This document shows positions 8,650 to 17,242 of a DNA stretch of 64,000 nucleotides, in pieces. The position numbers and the translations under genes are program-made. A model generated the notes under the pieces. It was not told where the DNA came from. It saw only the letters and a program-made list of their open reading frames with translations, and made no database searches. How positions within the stretch are numbered: position 1 is the first letter of the stretch; each line of letters begins with the position of its first letter. Origin of the DNA: Leifsonia sp. SCN 70-46 (GTDB taxonomy: Bacteria; Actinomycetota; Actinomycetes; Actinomycetales; Microbacteriaceae); NCBI GenBank assembly GCA_001725325.1, contig MEFY01000002.1:248001-312000 (forward strand), written 5' to 3'.

Positions 8650-9660
8650 CTAGAGCTTGGTGACCTGGTCGAACGAGAGCTCGACCGGCGTCTCGCGCTC
8701 GAAGAGCGAGACGAGCACGATGAGCTTGCCGCTCTCCGCCTTGATCTCGCTGATCGAGCCGGGCAGGCCCGCGAACGAGCCCTCCTTGATCGTGATGGTC
8801 TCGCCGACCTCGAAGTCGATCTCGGCCGGGATGACGCGCGCGGCGCTCTTGCCCTTGGTGGCGGAGCCCTTGGCGGCGGGGGCCTCGACGATCTGGACGA
8901 GGCTCTTGAGCATGTTGAACGCCTCGTCGAAGCGCAGCGGGCGCGGGTTGTGCGAGTTGCCCACGAAGCCCGTGACACCGGGGGTGTGGCGCACGACCGA
9001 CCAGCTGTCCTCGTTGAGGTCCATGCGCACGAGCACGTAGCCGGGGATGCGCACGCGGTTGACGAGCTTGCGCTGGCCGTTCTTGATCTCGACGACGTCC
9101 TCCATGGGGACCTCGACCTGGAAGACGTAGTCCTCCATCGCCATCGACACCTTGCGGTTCTCGATGTTCTGCTTCACGCGCTTCTCGAAGCCCGCGTAGG
9201 AGTGGATGACGTACCACTTGCCCGGCTTGCCGCGCAGCTCGGTCTTGAACTCCTCGTAGGGGTCCGCCTCGAGCGCGTCGAGCTCGTCGCCCGGGTCGGG
9301 GCCGACGTAGTCGCTCACCTCGGGGGCCTCCTTGGCCTCCTCCTCGGCCTCGATGTCGGCCTCGTCGTCGGTCGCCGCGACCGAGGCGTCGGCCTCGTCG
9401 ACGGAGTCGATGTCGAGGGCGTCGTCGACTATCGCGTCGGCCTCGGGGTCGATGGCGGCGTCGAGCGCCTCGAGGAGGCCGGCGAGGTCGCCCTCCTCCT
9501 CGTCATCGTCGTCGTCGACGACGTGCATGGCGACGTGCTCGGCGGCGTCCTCGGACTTGTCGGCAGCGGCGAGGGTGTTACCCGTCTGCGCCTCGTCGTC
9601 CTCAGCGGACTGCTCGGCGGCCGTCGCGATCTCGAAATCGTCGCGGGGGTTCTCAGACAC
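8650..9660 (-). CDS. nusG: Transcription termination/antitermination protein NusG
   Basis: A 336-residue NusG. Residues 1-147 are a long acidic extension rich in Asp, Glu and Ala, including runs of five and three acidic residues around 49-56. The NGN domain follows from [17 protein letters not shown] (148 on) with [14 protein letters not shown] and [10 protein letters not shown], and a C-terminal KOW domain holds [20 protein letters not shown]. NusG binds RNA polymerase through NGN and Rho or S10 through KOW. E. coli NusG has about 181 residues; acidic N-terminal extensions are usual in actinobacteria. The start is the GTG at 9660 after AAAGAGAATTAC. It lies downstream of secE in the canonical order. 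Confidence 0.95.
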   Translation of the reverse strand: MSENPRDDFEIATAAEQSAEDDEAQTGNTLAAADKSEDAAEHVAMHVVDDDDDEEEGDLAGLLEALDAAIDPEADAIVDDALDIDSVDEADASVAATDDEADIEAEEEAKEAPEVSDYVGPDPGDELDALEADPYEEFKTELRGKPGKWYVIHSYAGFEKRVKQNIENRKVSMAMEDYVFQVEVPMEDVVEIKNGQRKLVNRVRIPGYVLVRMDLNEDSWSVVRHTPGVTGFVGNSHNPRPLRFDEAFNMLKSLVQIVEAPAAKGSATKGKSAARVIPAEIDFEVGETITIKEGSFAGLPGSISEIKAESGKLIVLVSLFERETPVELSFDQVTKL

Positions 9661-9713
9661 GTAATTCTCTTTTCGTTGCTTGCTGGCGGCTCGCGCCGCG
9701 GAAACGTGGGCGA

Positions 9714-9995
9714 TCAGCCCGTGATCGTGGGATCGCCGAACAGGAAGTTGACGAGAGCGCTGAACCCGAAGTCGAGCCCCGACACGAGCAGCATCATGAT
9801 GACGACGAACACGAGCACGACGCCCGTGTAGCTCAGGAGCTCCTTGCGGGTGGGGGTGACCACCTTGCGGAGCTCGCCCACGACCTGGCGCAGGAAGAGC
9901 GCGACGCGCGCAAAGGGGCCGCGCCGCTGGGCGCGATCCTTCTTGGCGTTCGCTACGACGTCCTCGCTGGGCTCGTCGATAACTTTTCTGGCCAC
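9714..9995 (-). CDS. secE: Preprotein translocase subunit SecE
   Basis: A small SecE of about 93 residues, the clamp subunit of the SecYEG channel. It has a charged N-terminal part ([25 protein letters not shown]), the conserved amphipathic [23 protein letters not shown] segment and a single membrane helix ([22 protein letters not shown]). Two GTG codons 6 nt apart could start it; GTG 9995 is preferred because the GGAAGG site at 10004-10009 then sits 8 nt away. It lies between tRNA-Trp and nusG, the usual actinobacterial arrangement. Confidence 0.95.
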   Translation of the reverse strand: MARKVIDEPSEDVVANAKKDRAQRRGPFARVALFLRQVVGELRKVVTPTRKELLSYTGVVLVFVVIMMLLVSGLDFGFSALVNFLFGDPTITG

Positions 9996-10059
9996 TCTCA
10001 CTACCTTCCGAAACTTCGGCTAGCACGTCCCGACCCCCGCTGTCGCGAGGATGGGCCTG

Positions 10060-10132
10060 CAGGGCGGACAGGACTCGAACCTGCAACCTGCGGTTTTGGA
10101 GACCGCTGCTCTACCAATTGAGCCACCGCCCT
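10060..10132 (-). tRNA. tRNA-Trp (CCA)
   Basis: On the minus strand the acceptor AGGGCGG pairs with CCGCCCT, with discriminator G. The D-arm GGCTCAATTGGTAGAGC, the anticodon loop with CCA (GGTCTCCAAAACC) and the T-arm GCAGGTTCGAGTCCTGT are all canonical. No CCA is encoded. It sits just upstream of secE, as in many actinobacteria. Confidence 0.97.
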
Positions 10133-10472
10133 TTGCTTGAGAAACACCCTCTGGGCGCGCAAAAGCTTGGCAGATTTCAACTACCTCGACCAGTGTACGT
10201 CATGCGCGGCGCACCCCGGAAAACGGGCATCCGAAGAATCTTCGTACTCCGGCGTCATAGTCGGCACCCTCCCCCGTCTCTTTGTACAAGCAGGGACCAA
10301 CCATCCCCGCCGGCGGAAGCCAACCACTCCCGTCGAACGACAACCGCAGTACAGGCAACGGGCATCACGAAGCTGGATCAGGCAGTATTCGTCAACCTCA
10401 GAACCTTGAGATCGATGTAGATCTTCCGACCCAGCTTCCTCATCCCCGAAAAGGATCAGGAAGGTACCAGTC
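10133..10472. promoter_or_regulatory. Divergent intergenic region, tRNA-Trp and surface protein
   Basis: A 340-nt gap with lower GC than its surroundings and no credible gene. It must hold the promoter for tRNA-Trp/secE on the minus strand (TACACT at 10192-10197 is a candidate -10) and that of the surface protein on the plus strand. Visible elements are a perfect 13-nt palindrome CGAAGAATCTTCG at 10232-10244, an 8-nt inverted repeat GAAGCTGG/CCAGCTTC at about 10370 and 10432, and an AGGAAGG ribosome site before the GTG at 10473. No regulator can be assigned. Confidence 0.4.
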
Positions 10473-12641
10473 GTGTTCACAAAACACATCCCGCGCACTG
10501 GAAACCCAGTTGGGAAGTCCCACTCCGTTTTCACCCGCGTCGGCGCATCAGTCGGAGCCATCGCGCTCACCACGGGGCTCGCGCTCGCAGGCGCCCCCGC
10601 CGCATCGGCGGCCAACCCCCTCGCCTCCTGGGCGCAGGCGAAGTTCCTCTCCGGCAGCGTGCTCGGCATGAACCTCGACAGCATCGTCCAGCTCAAGCCC
10701 GCGGAGGCCGCCAACAACGGCAACCAGGACATGCAGTGGCAGGATGACCCGCTCAAGGCGGAGCTGCTCAGCACGATCCCGGTCAACACGGCGAACGGCA
10801 TCCAGCTCAGCCTCGGCGACTGGCTCGACTCGGGAGTCGTGAGCCAGTACGCGCAGGCGTCGAAGGACGGCACGTCGATGGCCGCGGCGGGCGCCGCGGG
10901 CGACGACGGCGGTGTCGGCGTCGGTCCGACGGACCGCGGTGCCGCCGGCGACCTCGACCTCAACCTGACGATGCTGCTCGACCAGACCTTCGCGAGCGTC
11001 CTGACCGACCTCAAGCTCGACCTCGACGGCGTCTCGTCCCAGGCCGTCGCGCAGCTCGACCAGGCGTCGGGCGCCTACACGATCGCGGACGCCAACCTCA
11101 CCTTCACGAGCCCCGCCGTGGCGGACCTCACGGAGAAGGTCGCCGCCGCGCTCCAGAGCGTCGACGACCACCTCATCGCCATCGGAAGCGATGACGGCGA
11201 GCTCGGCAACGCCATCGACAAGGTCCTCGACCCCGTGCTGGGCGCGGTGGGATCGTCCGCGAACGTCACGGTCGACATCAACGCCGACCTCCAGGACGTC
11301 GTCAACAAGCTCCTCCGGAGCAAGTACGGCAACGGCGCTGTGTCGTTCGACCTGCAGACGGGCGAGGTCCGCGTCGACCTGCAGACCCTCCTGGGCGGAG
11401 ACATCAACGCCCTCGCGCCCAACACGGAGATCCTCTCCGGGCCGGTCATCAACAAGGTGCTCGAGGGTGTCACCGACACCGTCGCGACCCTCGCCGACAA
11501 CATCGTCGACAAGGTGCGCGACGCCCTCCACGACGCGAAGGTCACCGTGCACGCCGACCTCGACCTGCTCTCGCCCCAGAGCGGCGGCAGCAGCAGCAGC
11601 AGCACGGTCTGCCACGTGGTCGACCTGCCCGTCGTGGGCGACATCCTCGGCGACGTGCTCGGGGGCGACCTCGGCGGCGTGGGCGACCTGCTCGACCTGC
11701 CCGGCGTGAACCAGCTCAGCGACCTCACGAACGTGCTCAGCGCGTCGCAGGTCACGGAGCTCACCCAGGCGCTCGGCGTCACCGACCTGACCCAGCTCGA
11801 CGGGGCCTCGAACCTCACCCAGCTCACGCAGCTCCTGCAGAACGTGGGCAGCGGGCTGGGCGGCGGGCTCAAGGGCCTCCTCGGACGCACGCTCCCGGCT
11901 CACACGCTCGCGAAGCCGACCCTGTGCGAGGTCGTCCAGAACGTCCTGCCCGACCTGCACAGCACGGTCGCGCTCGACATCGAGGGCACCGTCGACGACC
12001 TGATCGACGGCACGGCGGTCAAGGCGAACCTCGCGGTCTCGCTCCTCGACGGCACCATCCCGGTCAACCTGGACGCGAAGGCGTTCCTGCCCGGCCTGGG
12101 CGACGGCCTCGAGAGCGGCCTGTTCGGTGAGGACGGCAGCGTCCAGACCCTCGTGGACAGCCTCAACACCGGCCTCGTCAACCCGGCGGTCGACGGCCTC
12201 CTGGGCGACGGCGACAGCGTCTCGACGGTCCTCAACGACCTCGTCTCGCTCAAGGCCAACGTGCAGGAGCTGACCCCGGCCGCGGGCGGCGGCAACATGT
12301 TCACCGAGACGGCCCTGCGCCTGACGGTCCTGCCGGGCGAGAACTCCTCGGCCAGCGCGGCCCGCGTGAACCTGGCGCAGAGCTCGGTCGGACCGAACGC
12401 CACCGTGGTGGTCCCGCCGGACTGCACGAACGGCAACTGCACGCCGTGCACCGGTGCGAACTGCTCCCCGGACCCGTGCTTCACGAACTGCGGATCCTCG
12501 ACGGCCAGTGACCGCCTCGCCTACACGGGCGTCGGCATCGCCACACTGATCGCCATCATTCTCGCCCTGTTGGCAGCGGGTGCCTACCTGGCGCGAGAAG
12601 GCTACCGGCGCAATCACCCTAAGTCCCTCACCTCGGACTAG
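10473..12641 (+). CDS. Choice-of-anchor G surface protein with LAXTG-type sorting signal
   Basis: A 722-residue exported protein. The N-terminus has a long signal peptide (basic start, then VGASVGAIALTTGLALAGAPAASA, cut before ANPLASWA). The body resembles the choice-of-anchor G family: alternating short beta-like repeats built of LDxxxx(V/L)L motifs, with Asp, Leu, Val and Gly dominating. Near the C-terminus a Cys-rich linker (PDCTNGNCTPCTGANCSPDPCFTNC) is followed by LAYTG, a hydrophobic helix and a basic tail, the layout of a class E sortase substrate. It is probably anchored to peptidoglycan. Function is unknown; structural or adhesive roles are likely. No sortase gene is present in the window. 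An AGGAAGG site supports the GTG start. Confidence 0.85.
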   Translation: MFTKHIPRTGNPVGKSHSVFTRVGASVGAIALTTGLALAGAPAASAANPLASWAQAKFLSGSVLGMNLDSIVQLKPAEAANNGNQDMQWQDDPLKAELLSTIPVNTANGIQLSLGDWLDSGVVSQYAQASKDGTSMAAAGAAGDDGGVGVGPTDRGAAGDLDLNLTMLLDQTFASVLTDLKLDLDGVSSQAVAQLDQASGAYTIADANLTFTSPAVADLTEKVAAALQSVDDHLIAIGSDDGELGNAIDKVLDPVLGAVGSSANVTVDINADLQDVVNKLLRSKYGNGAVSFDLQTGEVRVDLQTLLGGDINALAPNTEILSGPVINKVLEGVTDTVATLADNIVDKVRDALHDAKVTVHADLDLLSPQSGGSSSSSTVCHVVDLPVVGDILGDVLGGDLGGVGDLLDLPGVNQLSDLTNVLSASQVTELTQALGVTDLTQLDGASNLTQLTQLLQNVGSGLGGGLKGLLGRTLPAHTLAKPTLCEVVQNVLPDLHSTVALDIEGTVDDLIDGTAVKANLAVSLLDGTIPVNLDAKAFLPGLGDGLESGLFGEDGSVQTLVDSLNTGLVNPAVDGLLGDGDSVSTVLNDLVSLKANVQELTPAAGGGNMFTETALRLTVLPGENSSASAARVNLAQSSVGPNATVVVPPDCTNGNCTPCTGANCSPDPCFTNCGSSTASDRLAYTGVGIATLIAIILALLAAGAYLAREGYRRNHPKSLTSD

Positions 12642-12652
12642 TCGGTAGCCAC

Positions 12653-12701
12653 AGTGGCCGGGAGGTCGGTCGGTCCCCCAGGACCCGACTTCCCGGCCAC
12701 T
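12653..12701 (+). terminator. Terminator after the surface protein gene (first hairpin)
   Basis: A perfect 11-bp inverted repeat, AGTGGCCGGGA with TCCCGGCCACT, separated by 27 nt that can partly pair, begins 12 nt after the stop codon and is followed by TTCCCC. Confidence 0.7.
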
Positions 12702-12706
12702 TCCCC

Positions 12707-12751
12707 AGGGCCGGCGCCCTGCTCCTCGGGGGAGGAGCGGGCGCCGGCCCT
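12707..12751 (+). terminator. Terminator after the surface protein gene (second hairpin)
   Basis: A 20-bp stem with a single bulged T and a short G-rich loop: AGGGCCGGCGCCC plus GCTCCTC pairs with GAGGAGC plus GGGCGCCGGCCCT, followed by TTC. Two strong hairpins in a row isolate the surface protein from the aminotransferase gene, whose own -10 box starts 12 nt later. Confidence 0.8.
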
Positions 12752-12774
12752 TCATCGTTAACTAGGCTTGGACC

Positions 12775-13971
12775 GTGACCGAACAGCGCATCTCCCGCCG
12801 CATCGCCGCCATCGCCGAGTCCGCGACCCTCAAGGTCGACGCCAAGGCGAAGGCGCTCCAGGCCGAGGGCCGTCCGGTCATCAGCTACGCGGCCGGGGAG
12901 CCCGACTTCCCGACCCCGCAGAACATCGTCGACGCCGCATCCCGCGCGGTGCTCGACCCCAAGAACTACCGCTACACGCCCGCGGCCGGCCTGCCCGAGC
13001 TGCGCGAGGCGATCGCCGCCAAGACCGCGCGCGACAGCGGATGGGCCGTGCCCGCGTCGCAGGTCATCGTCACCAACGGCGGCAAGCAGGCCGTCTACCA
13101 GTCGTTCGCGACGATCGTCGACGCGGGCGACGAGGTGCTGCTCCCGACGCCGTACTGGACCACCTATCCCGAGGCCGTGAAGCTCGCGGGCGGCGTGCCC
13201 GTCGACGTGTTCGCGGGGGCCGACCAGGACTACCTCGTGACCGTCGAGCAGCTCGAGGCCGCGCGCACCGAGAAGACGAAGGTGCTGCTGTTCGTGTCGC
13301 CGTCGAACCCGACGGGCGCCGTGTACTCCCCCGCGCAGACGAAGGCCATCGGCGAGTGGGCACTCGAGCACGGCATCTGGGTGATCGCCGACGAGATCTA
13401 CCAGAACCTCGTCTACGACGGCGTGCGCGCGGTGTCGATCGTCGAGGCCGTGCCCGCGCTCACCGACCGCACGATCCTCGTCAACGGCGTCGCCAAGAGC
13501 TACGCCATGACGGGCTGGCGGCTCGGCTGGATGGTCGGCCCCGCCGACGTCATCAAGGCGGCCGGCAACCTGCAGTCGCACCTGTCGAGCAACGTCTCGA
13601 ACATCTCGCAGCGTGCCGCGATCGAGGCGCTCACGGGCCCGCAGGACCAGGTCGAGGTCATGCGCCAGTCGTTCGAGCGCCGGCGCAACATCATCGTCGC
13701 CGAGCTGAACAAGATCGACGGCGTCGTGTGCCCGAACCCCGAGGGCGCCTTCTACGTGTACCCGGATGTCACGGGCCTCCTGAACCGCACGTGGGGCGGC
13801 GTCACGCCCACCACGACGCTCGAGCTCGCCGACCTCATCCTCGACCAGGCCGAGGTCGCGGTCGTGCCCGGGGAGGCGTTCGGCCCGAGCGGCTACCTGC
13901 GCCTCTCGTACGCGCTCGGCGACGAGCCCCTGCTCGAGGGCGTGCGGCGCCTGCAGCAGCTCTTCGCCTAG
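12775..13971 (+). CDS. PLP-dependent aminotransferase, aspartate type
   Basis: A 398-residue class I aminotransferase. The fold-type I signatures are clear: [11 protein letters not shown] near 38-48, [10 protein letters not shown] (175-184), the [12 protein letters not shown] pocket with the PLP-binding Asp and Tyr, and the Schiff-base lysine K241 in [14 protein letters not shown]. It probably interconverts aspartate and oxaloacetate with glutamate/2-oxoglutarate; similar enzymes may accept prephenate or aromatic substrates. An aspC-like gene beside trnW-secE is conserved in actinobacteria. The start is GTG with no Shine-Dalgarno, and TAGGCT at 12763-12768 ends 6 nt before it, so translation is probably leaderless. 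Confidence 0.92.
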   Translation: MTEQRISRRIAAIAESATLKVDAKAKALQAEGRPVISYAAGEPDFPTPQNIVDAASRAVLDPKNYRYTPAAGLPELREAIAAKTARDSGWAVPASQVIVTNGGKQAVYQSFATIVDAGDEVLLPTPYWTTYPEAVKLAGGVPVDVFAGADQDYLVTVEQLEAARTEKTKVLLFVSPSNPTGAVYSPAQTKAIGEWALEHGIWVIADEIYQNLVYDGVRAVSIVEAVPALTDRTILVNGVAKSYAMTGWRLGWMVGPADVIKAAGNLQSHLSSNVSNISQRAAIEALTGPQDQVEVMRQSFERRRNIIVAELNKIDGVVCPNPEGAFYVYPDVTGLLNRTWGGVTPTTTLELADLILDQAEVAVVPGEAFGPSGYLRLSYALGDEPLLEGVRRLQQLFA

Positions 13972-14856
13972 TCAGGCGAGGTGCGCGCGCGCCGCGGCGA
14001 GCACCGACGCCGCGACGGCGTCGAGCAGGTCTGAGCGCAGGTTCCACTGCTGCCAGTGCAGGTCGACCGTGACCGCCGCGCGCCGGTCGAGGTCGACGAT
14101 GCGGCCGTCGGCGCGTGCCGCGTCGGACTGGGCGTCCGGCAGCATCCCCCAGCCGAGGCCGAGCATGACGGCCTGCGCGAAGTCGGCGGACGCCGGCACG
14201 TAGTGCCGGGGCGGGCTCGCCTCGCCCGCGACGGAGCGCACGTAGCGGCGCTGCAGGTCGTCCTTGCGGTCGAACTCGACGAACGGCGCGACGGCGAGGG
14301 ACCCCGCGTCCACGCCCGCGGGGAACCAGCGCGCGGCGAACGCGGGCGTCGCGACGGGCCGGTACGTCATGCTGCCGAGCGGCGTCGACGTGCATCCCGG
14401 CACGGGCGCCGCGCGCGAGGTGACCGCGGCCATCACCACGCCCGACGCGAGCAGGTCTGCCGTGTGCTCCTGGTCGTCGCGGTGCAGGTCGACCGTGATG
14501 GCGTGCTCGGCGCACACCGCGGCGAGCGCGGGCAGCAGCCACGTCGCCATCGAGTCGGCGTTGACGGCGATGGGCACGGTGAAGGATGTCGCGCTCTCGA
14601 GCCCGAGCTGCCCGGCCGCGTCGTGCTCGAGCAGGGCGAGCTGCCGCGCGAGGCGCACGAGCGGCTCGCCCGACCCGGTGGCGCGGATGGGCTTGCCCCG
14701 AACGACGAGCACGCGGCCGAGCTCGTGCTCGAGGGCCTTGATGCGCTGGCTCACCGCCGACGGCGTGACGCCGAGCCGCGCCGCGGCGGCGTCGAAGGTC
14801 CCGGCGTCGACGACGGCGGCGAGCGTCTCGAGCTGGTCGCGCTGCGGCTTCATCAT
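13972..14856 (-). CDS. lysG: LysR-family regulator, ArgP/LysG type
   Basis: About 294 residues. An N-terminal winged helix-turn-helix (LAAVVDAGTFDAAAARLGVTPSAVSQRIKALE) is followed by a periplasmic-binding-like effector domain. Sequence and context match LysG/ArgP, which senses lysine, arginine or related amino acids and activates the divergent lysE exporter. Two ATGs (14856 and 14853) are possible; TAGAGT lies 5 nt before the first, so the transcript is probably leaderless. The short shared promoter region with lysE is where such regulators bind. It ends directly against the convergent aminotransferase gene. Confidence 0.9.
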   Translation of the reverse strand: MMKPQRDQLETLAAVVDAGTFDAAAARLGVTPSAVSQRIKALEHELGRVLVVRGKPIRATGSGEPLVRLARQLALLEHDAAGQLGLESATSFTVPIAVNADSMATWLLPALAAVCAEHAITVDLHRDDQEHTADLLASGVVMAAVTSRAAPVPGCTSTPLGSMTYRPVATPAFAARWFPAGVDAGSLAVAPFVEFDRKDDLQRRYVRSVAGEASPPRHYVPASADFAQAVMLGLGWGMLPDAQSDAARADGRIVDLDRRAAVTVDLHWQQWNLRSDLLDAVAASVLAAARAHLA

Positions 14857-14924
14857 TAACGACTCTAATGGTGCCGCAGAACTATTAGCTGGAGTTGTGT
14901 TCCTCGGCATCCTAGATTCGGCTG
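14857..14924. promoter_or_regulatory. Divergent lysG-lysE promoter region
   Basis: This 68-nt interval holds two back-to-back promoters: TAGAGT (minus strand, 14862-14867) for lysG and TAGATT (plus strand, 14913-14918) for lysE. The AT-richer segment between them is the expected LysR-type binding site. Both -10 boxes lie so close to the start codons that both mRNAs would be leaderless. Confidence 0.6.
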
Positions 14925-15530
14925 GTGATCACCGCTGCACTCGCGGGCCTCGGGCTCGGCTTCTCACTCATCGTCGCGATCGGCGCCCAGAACGCGTTCG
15001 TGCTGCGTCAGGGGCTGCTGCGCGAGCACGTGCTCGTGGTCGTCGCGATCTGTGCACTGTCCGACATCGTGCTCATCGGGCTCGGCATCGCCGGCGCGGG
15101 CGCGGTGTTCACGGCGGTGCCGTGGCTCGTAGAGGTCGTGCGGTACGCGGGCGCCGCGTTCCTGCTCGTGTACGGGCTGCTCGCGGCGCGGCGCGCCTGG
15201 CGCCCCAAGGCCCTCACCGCCGCGGCGTCCTCGTCGGGGGCGTCGACGCTCGCCGTCGCGGGCACGGTGCTCGCCCTCACGTGGCTCAACCCGCACGTGT
15301 ACCTCGACACGCTCGTGCTCCTCGGCTCCGTGGGCAGCACGCACGGCGACGACCGCTGGGCGTTCGGCGTCGGTGCGGCGATCGCGAGCGTGCTGTGGTT
15401 CACGCTCCTCGGCTTCGGCGCGCGGTTCCTCGCGCCCGTGTTCGCGCGGCCGCTCGCGTGGCGCATCCTCGACGCCGTCATCGCCGTCGTGATGATCGCG
15501 CTCGCCGTCTCGCTCGTGCTGCCGCACTAG
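14925..15530 (+). CDS. lysE: LysE/ArgO-family amino-acid exporter
   Basis: A 201-residue membrane protein with the LysE signature near the N-terminus ([23 protein letters not shown]) and about six hydrophobic segments. The [18 protein letters not shown] motif of the second half is also characteristic. Family members export lysine and arginine to prevent toxic accumulation, for example during growth on peptides. It is divergent from lysG, which should control it. The GTG start lies 6 nt after TAGATT, so it appears to be leaderless. Confidence 0.93.
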   Translation: MITAALAGLGLGFSLIVAIGAQNAFVLRQGLLREHVLVVVAICALSDIVLIGLGIAGAGAVFTAVPWLVEVVRYAGAAFLLVYGLLAARRAWRPKALTAAASSSGASTLAVAGTVLALTWLNPHVYLDTLVLLGSVGSTHGDDRWAFGVGAAIASVLWFTLLGFGARFLAPVFARPLAWRILDAVIAVVMIALAVSLVLPH

Positions 15531-15608
15531 GCATCAACCGGTCGGTGGATGCCGGGTTCATCCGGTGCACGGCTGCCGCCGGGGCGCGCTCCGGGCCAGC
15601 ATGGAGCC

Positions 15609-16445
15609 ATGACATCAACCGAACCGGTCGTGCGGGTGCGCGACCTCCGCAAGAGCTACGGAGCCTTCACCGCCCTCGACGGCGTGAGCTTCGACATCGG
15701 ACGAGGTGAGACGTTCGCGCTGCTCGGCCCCAACGGCGCGGGCAAGTCGACGACCATCGAGATCCTCGAGGGCTACCGCGACCGCACGGGCGGCGAGGCG
15801 AGCGTGCTCGGCACCGATCCCGGCAAGGGCGGCCTCGACTGGAAGGCAAGGCTCGGCATCGTGCTGCAGTCGTCCGGCGAGAGCGGCAACGTGACCGTGC
15901 GCGAGCAGCTCGCGCACTTCGCGGGCTTCTACCCGCACTCGCGCGACGTCGACGAGGTCATCGCCGCCGTCGGCCTGCAGGACAAGGCGAAGACCCTCAT
16001 CCGCCGCCTCTCGGGCGGGCAGCGCCGCCGCGTCGACGTCGCGCTCGGCATCATCGGCCGGCCCGAGCTGCTGTTCCTCGACGAGCCCACGACGGGCTTC
16101 GACCCCGAGGCCCGCCGGCAGTTCTGGGACCTCATCCTCACCCTCAAGGCGGAGGGCACGACGATCCTCCTCACCACCCACTACCTCGACGAGGCCGCCC
16201 AGCTGAGCGACCGCGCGGGCGTCATCGCGGGCGGCCGGCTCATCGACATCGGCGCCATCGACGAGATCGGCGGGCAGGATGCCCGCATCCCGGTGGTCCG
16301 CTGGCGAGACGGGGGCGTGCTCCACGAGGAGCGCACCACCACCCCGGGCGCGGTCGTCGCACGGCTCGGGGAGCCCGACGCGCTGGAAGTGATCCGGCCC
16401 TCGCTCGAAGACATCTACCTCGACCTCGTAGGAGCACAGTCATGA
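15609..16445 (+). CDS. ABC-2 type exporter, ATP-binding subunit
   Basis: A 278-residue ATPase of the drug/antibiotic-export class. Walker A GPNGAGKST is at 40-48, the signature RLSGGQRRRVDVALG near 138-152, Walker B LLFLDEPTTGFDPEAR after it, then the H-loop TTHYLDEA. The C-terminal part after the H-loop is typical of DrrA/CcmA-like ATPases. The ATG at 15609 starts right at the conserved core; an earlier in-frame ATG at 15549 would add an unlikely Pro/Arg tail. It overlaps the permease gene by 4 nt and is followed by a histidine kinase and response regulator, which may respond to the transported compound. Confidence 0.92.
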   Translation: MTSTEPVVRVRDLRKSYGAFTALDGVSFDIGRGETFALLGPNGAGKSTTIEILEGYRDRTGGEASVLGTDPGKGGLDWKARLGIVLQSSGESGNVTVREQLAHFAGFYPHSRDVDEVIAAVGLQDKAKTLIRRLSGGQRRRVDVALGIIGRPELLFLDEPTTGFDPEARRQFWDLILTLKAEGTTILLTTHYLDEAAQLSDRAGVIAGGRLIDIGAIDEIGGQDARIPVVRWRDGGVLHEERTTTPGAVVARLGEPDALEVIRPSLEDIYLDLVGAQS

Positions 16446-17242
16446 ACACGATCGCACTCGGCGCGAGCCGCATCCGCTACGAGGTGACCACCTACTTCCG
16501 CCAGGGGGACTCGGTGTTCTTCACCTTCCTGTTCCCCCTCGTCATGCTCACGATCTTCTCGGTCGCGTTCAGCGAGCAGAGCTTCGGCCCTCCCGGCGCC
16601 GAGATCAGCGCAGCCGCCTTCTACCTGCCCGGCATGCTCGCGGCGGGCCTGCTCCTGAGCGGCCTGCAGAACATGGCCATCGACATCGCGGGCGAGAAGG
16701 GCGACGGCACGCTCAAGCGCCTGGGCGGCACCCCGCTGCCGGTGCTGAGCTACTTCATCGGCAAGATCGGGCAGGTGTTCGTCACGGGCATCCTGCAGGC
16801 CGCCCTGCTCCTGCTCGTGGCGCGGTTCGTCTTCCAGGTCGAGCTGCCGACGGAGCCCGAGGCCTGGCTCACGTTCGCGTGGGTGTTCGTGCTCGGCGTC
16901 ACGACCGCCGCAATCCTCGGCATCGCGCTCAGTGGGCTGCCCCGCAGCGGCAAGAGCGCGACCGCGGTCATCATCCCGATCGTGCTCGTGCTGCAGTTCA
17001 TCTCGGGCGTCTACCTCGGCTTCTCCCAGCTGCCCGAGTGGCTGCAGCACGTCGCGAGCGTGTTCCCGCTCAAGTGGATGGCGCAGGGGATGCGCGCGGT
17101 CTTCCTCCCCGGGTCGTTCGAGTCGGTCGAGCCGGGCGGGGACTGGAACCTCGTGGGCGTGGCCGTCGTCACGGGCATCTGGTTCGTCGCGGGACTCATC
17201 GTCACGCGCCTCACGTTCCGCTGGATCCGCAAGGATAGCTAG
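16442..17242 (+). CDS. ABC-2 type exporter, permease subunit
   Basis: A 266-residue permease with about six membrane helices. It shows ABC-2 features: an early amphipathic segment (IRYEVTTYFRQGDSVFFTFLFPLVMLTIF split by the first helix), the DIAGEKGDGTLKRLGGTPLP cytoplasmic loop and a late helix pair around LQFISGVYLGFSQLPEWLQHV. It pairs with the ATPase gene, which it overlaps as ATGA. The next gene begins directly at its stop codon, giving a four-gene operon of transporter plus two-component system, like BceAB- or YxdJ-type self-defence modules, though the kinase type differs. Confidence 0.92.
   Translation: MNTIALGASRIRYEVTTYFRQGDSVFFTFLFPLVMLTIFSVAFSEQSFGPPGAEISAAAFYLPGMLAAGLLLSGLQNMAIDIAGEKGDGTLKRLGGTPLPVLSYFIGKIGQVFVTGILQAALLLLVARFVFQVELPTEPEAWLTFAWVFVLGVTTAAILGIALSGLPRSGKSATAVIIPIVLVLQFISGVYLGFSQLPEWLQHVASVFPLKWMAQGMRAVFLPGSFESVEPGGDWNLVGVAVVTGIWFVAGLIVTRLTFRWIRKDS

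Noticed and set aside
10548-12755. A 735-codon open frame antisense to the surface protein gene
   Set aside because: It is Arg/Val/Asp/Glu-rich low-complexity sequence, the usual shadow of a GC-rich coding strand. The plus-strand protein has a signal peptide, a sorting signal and a ribosome site.
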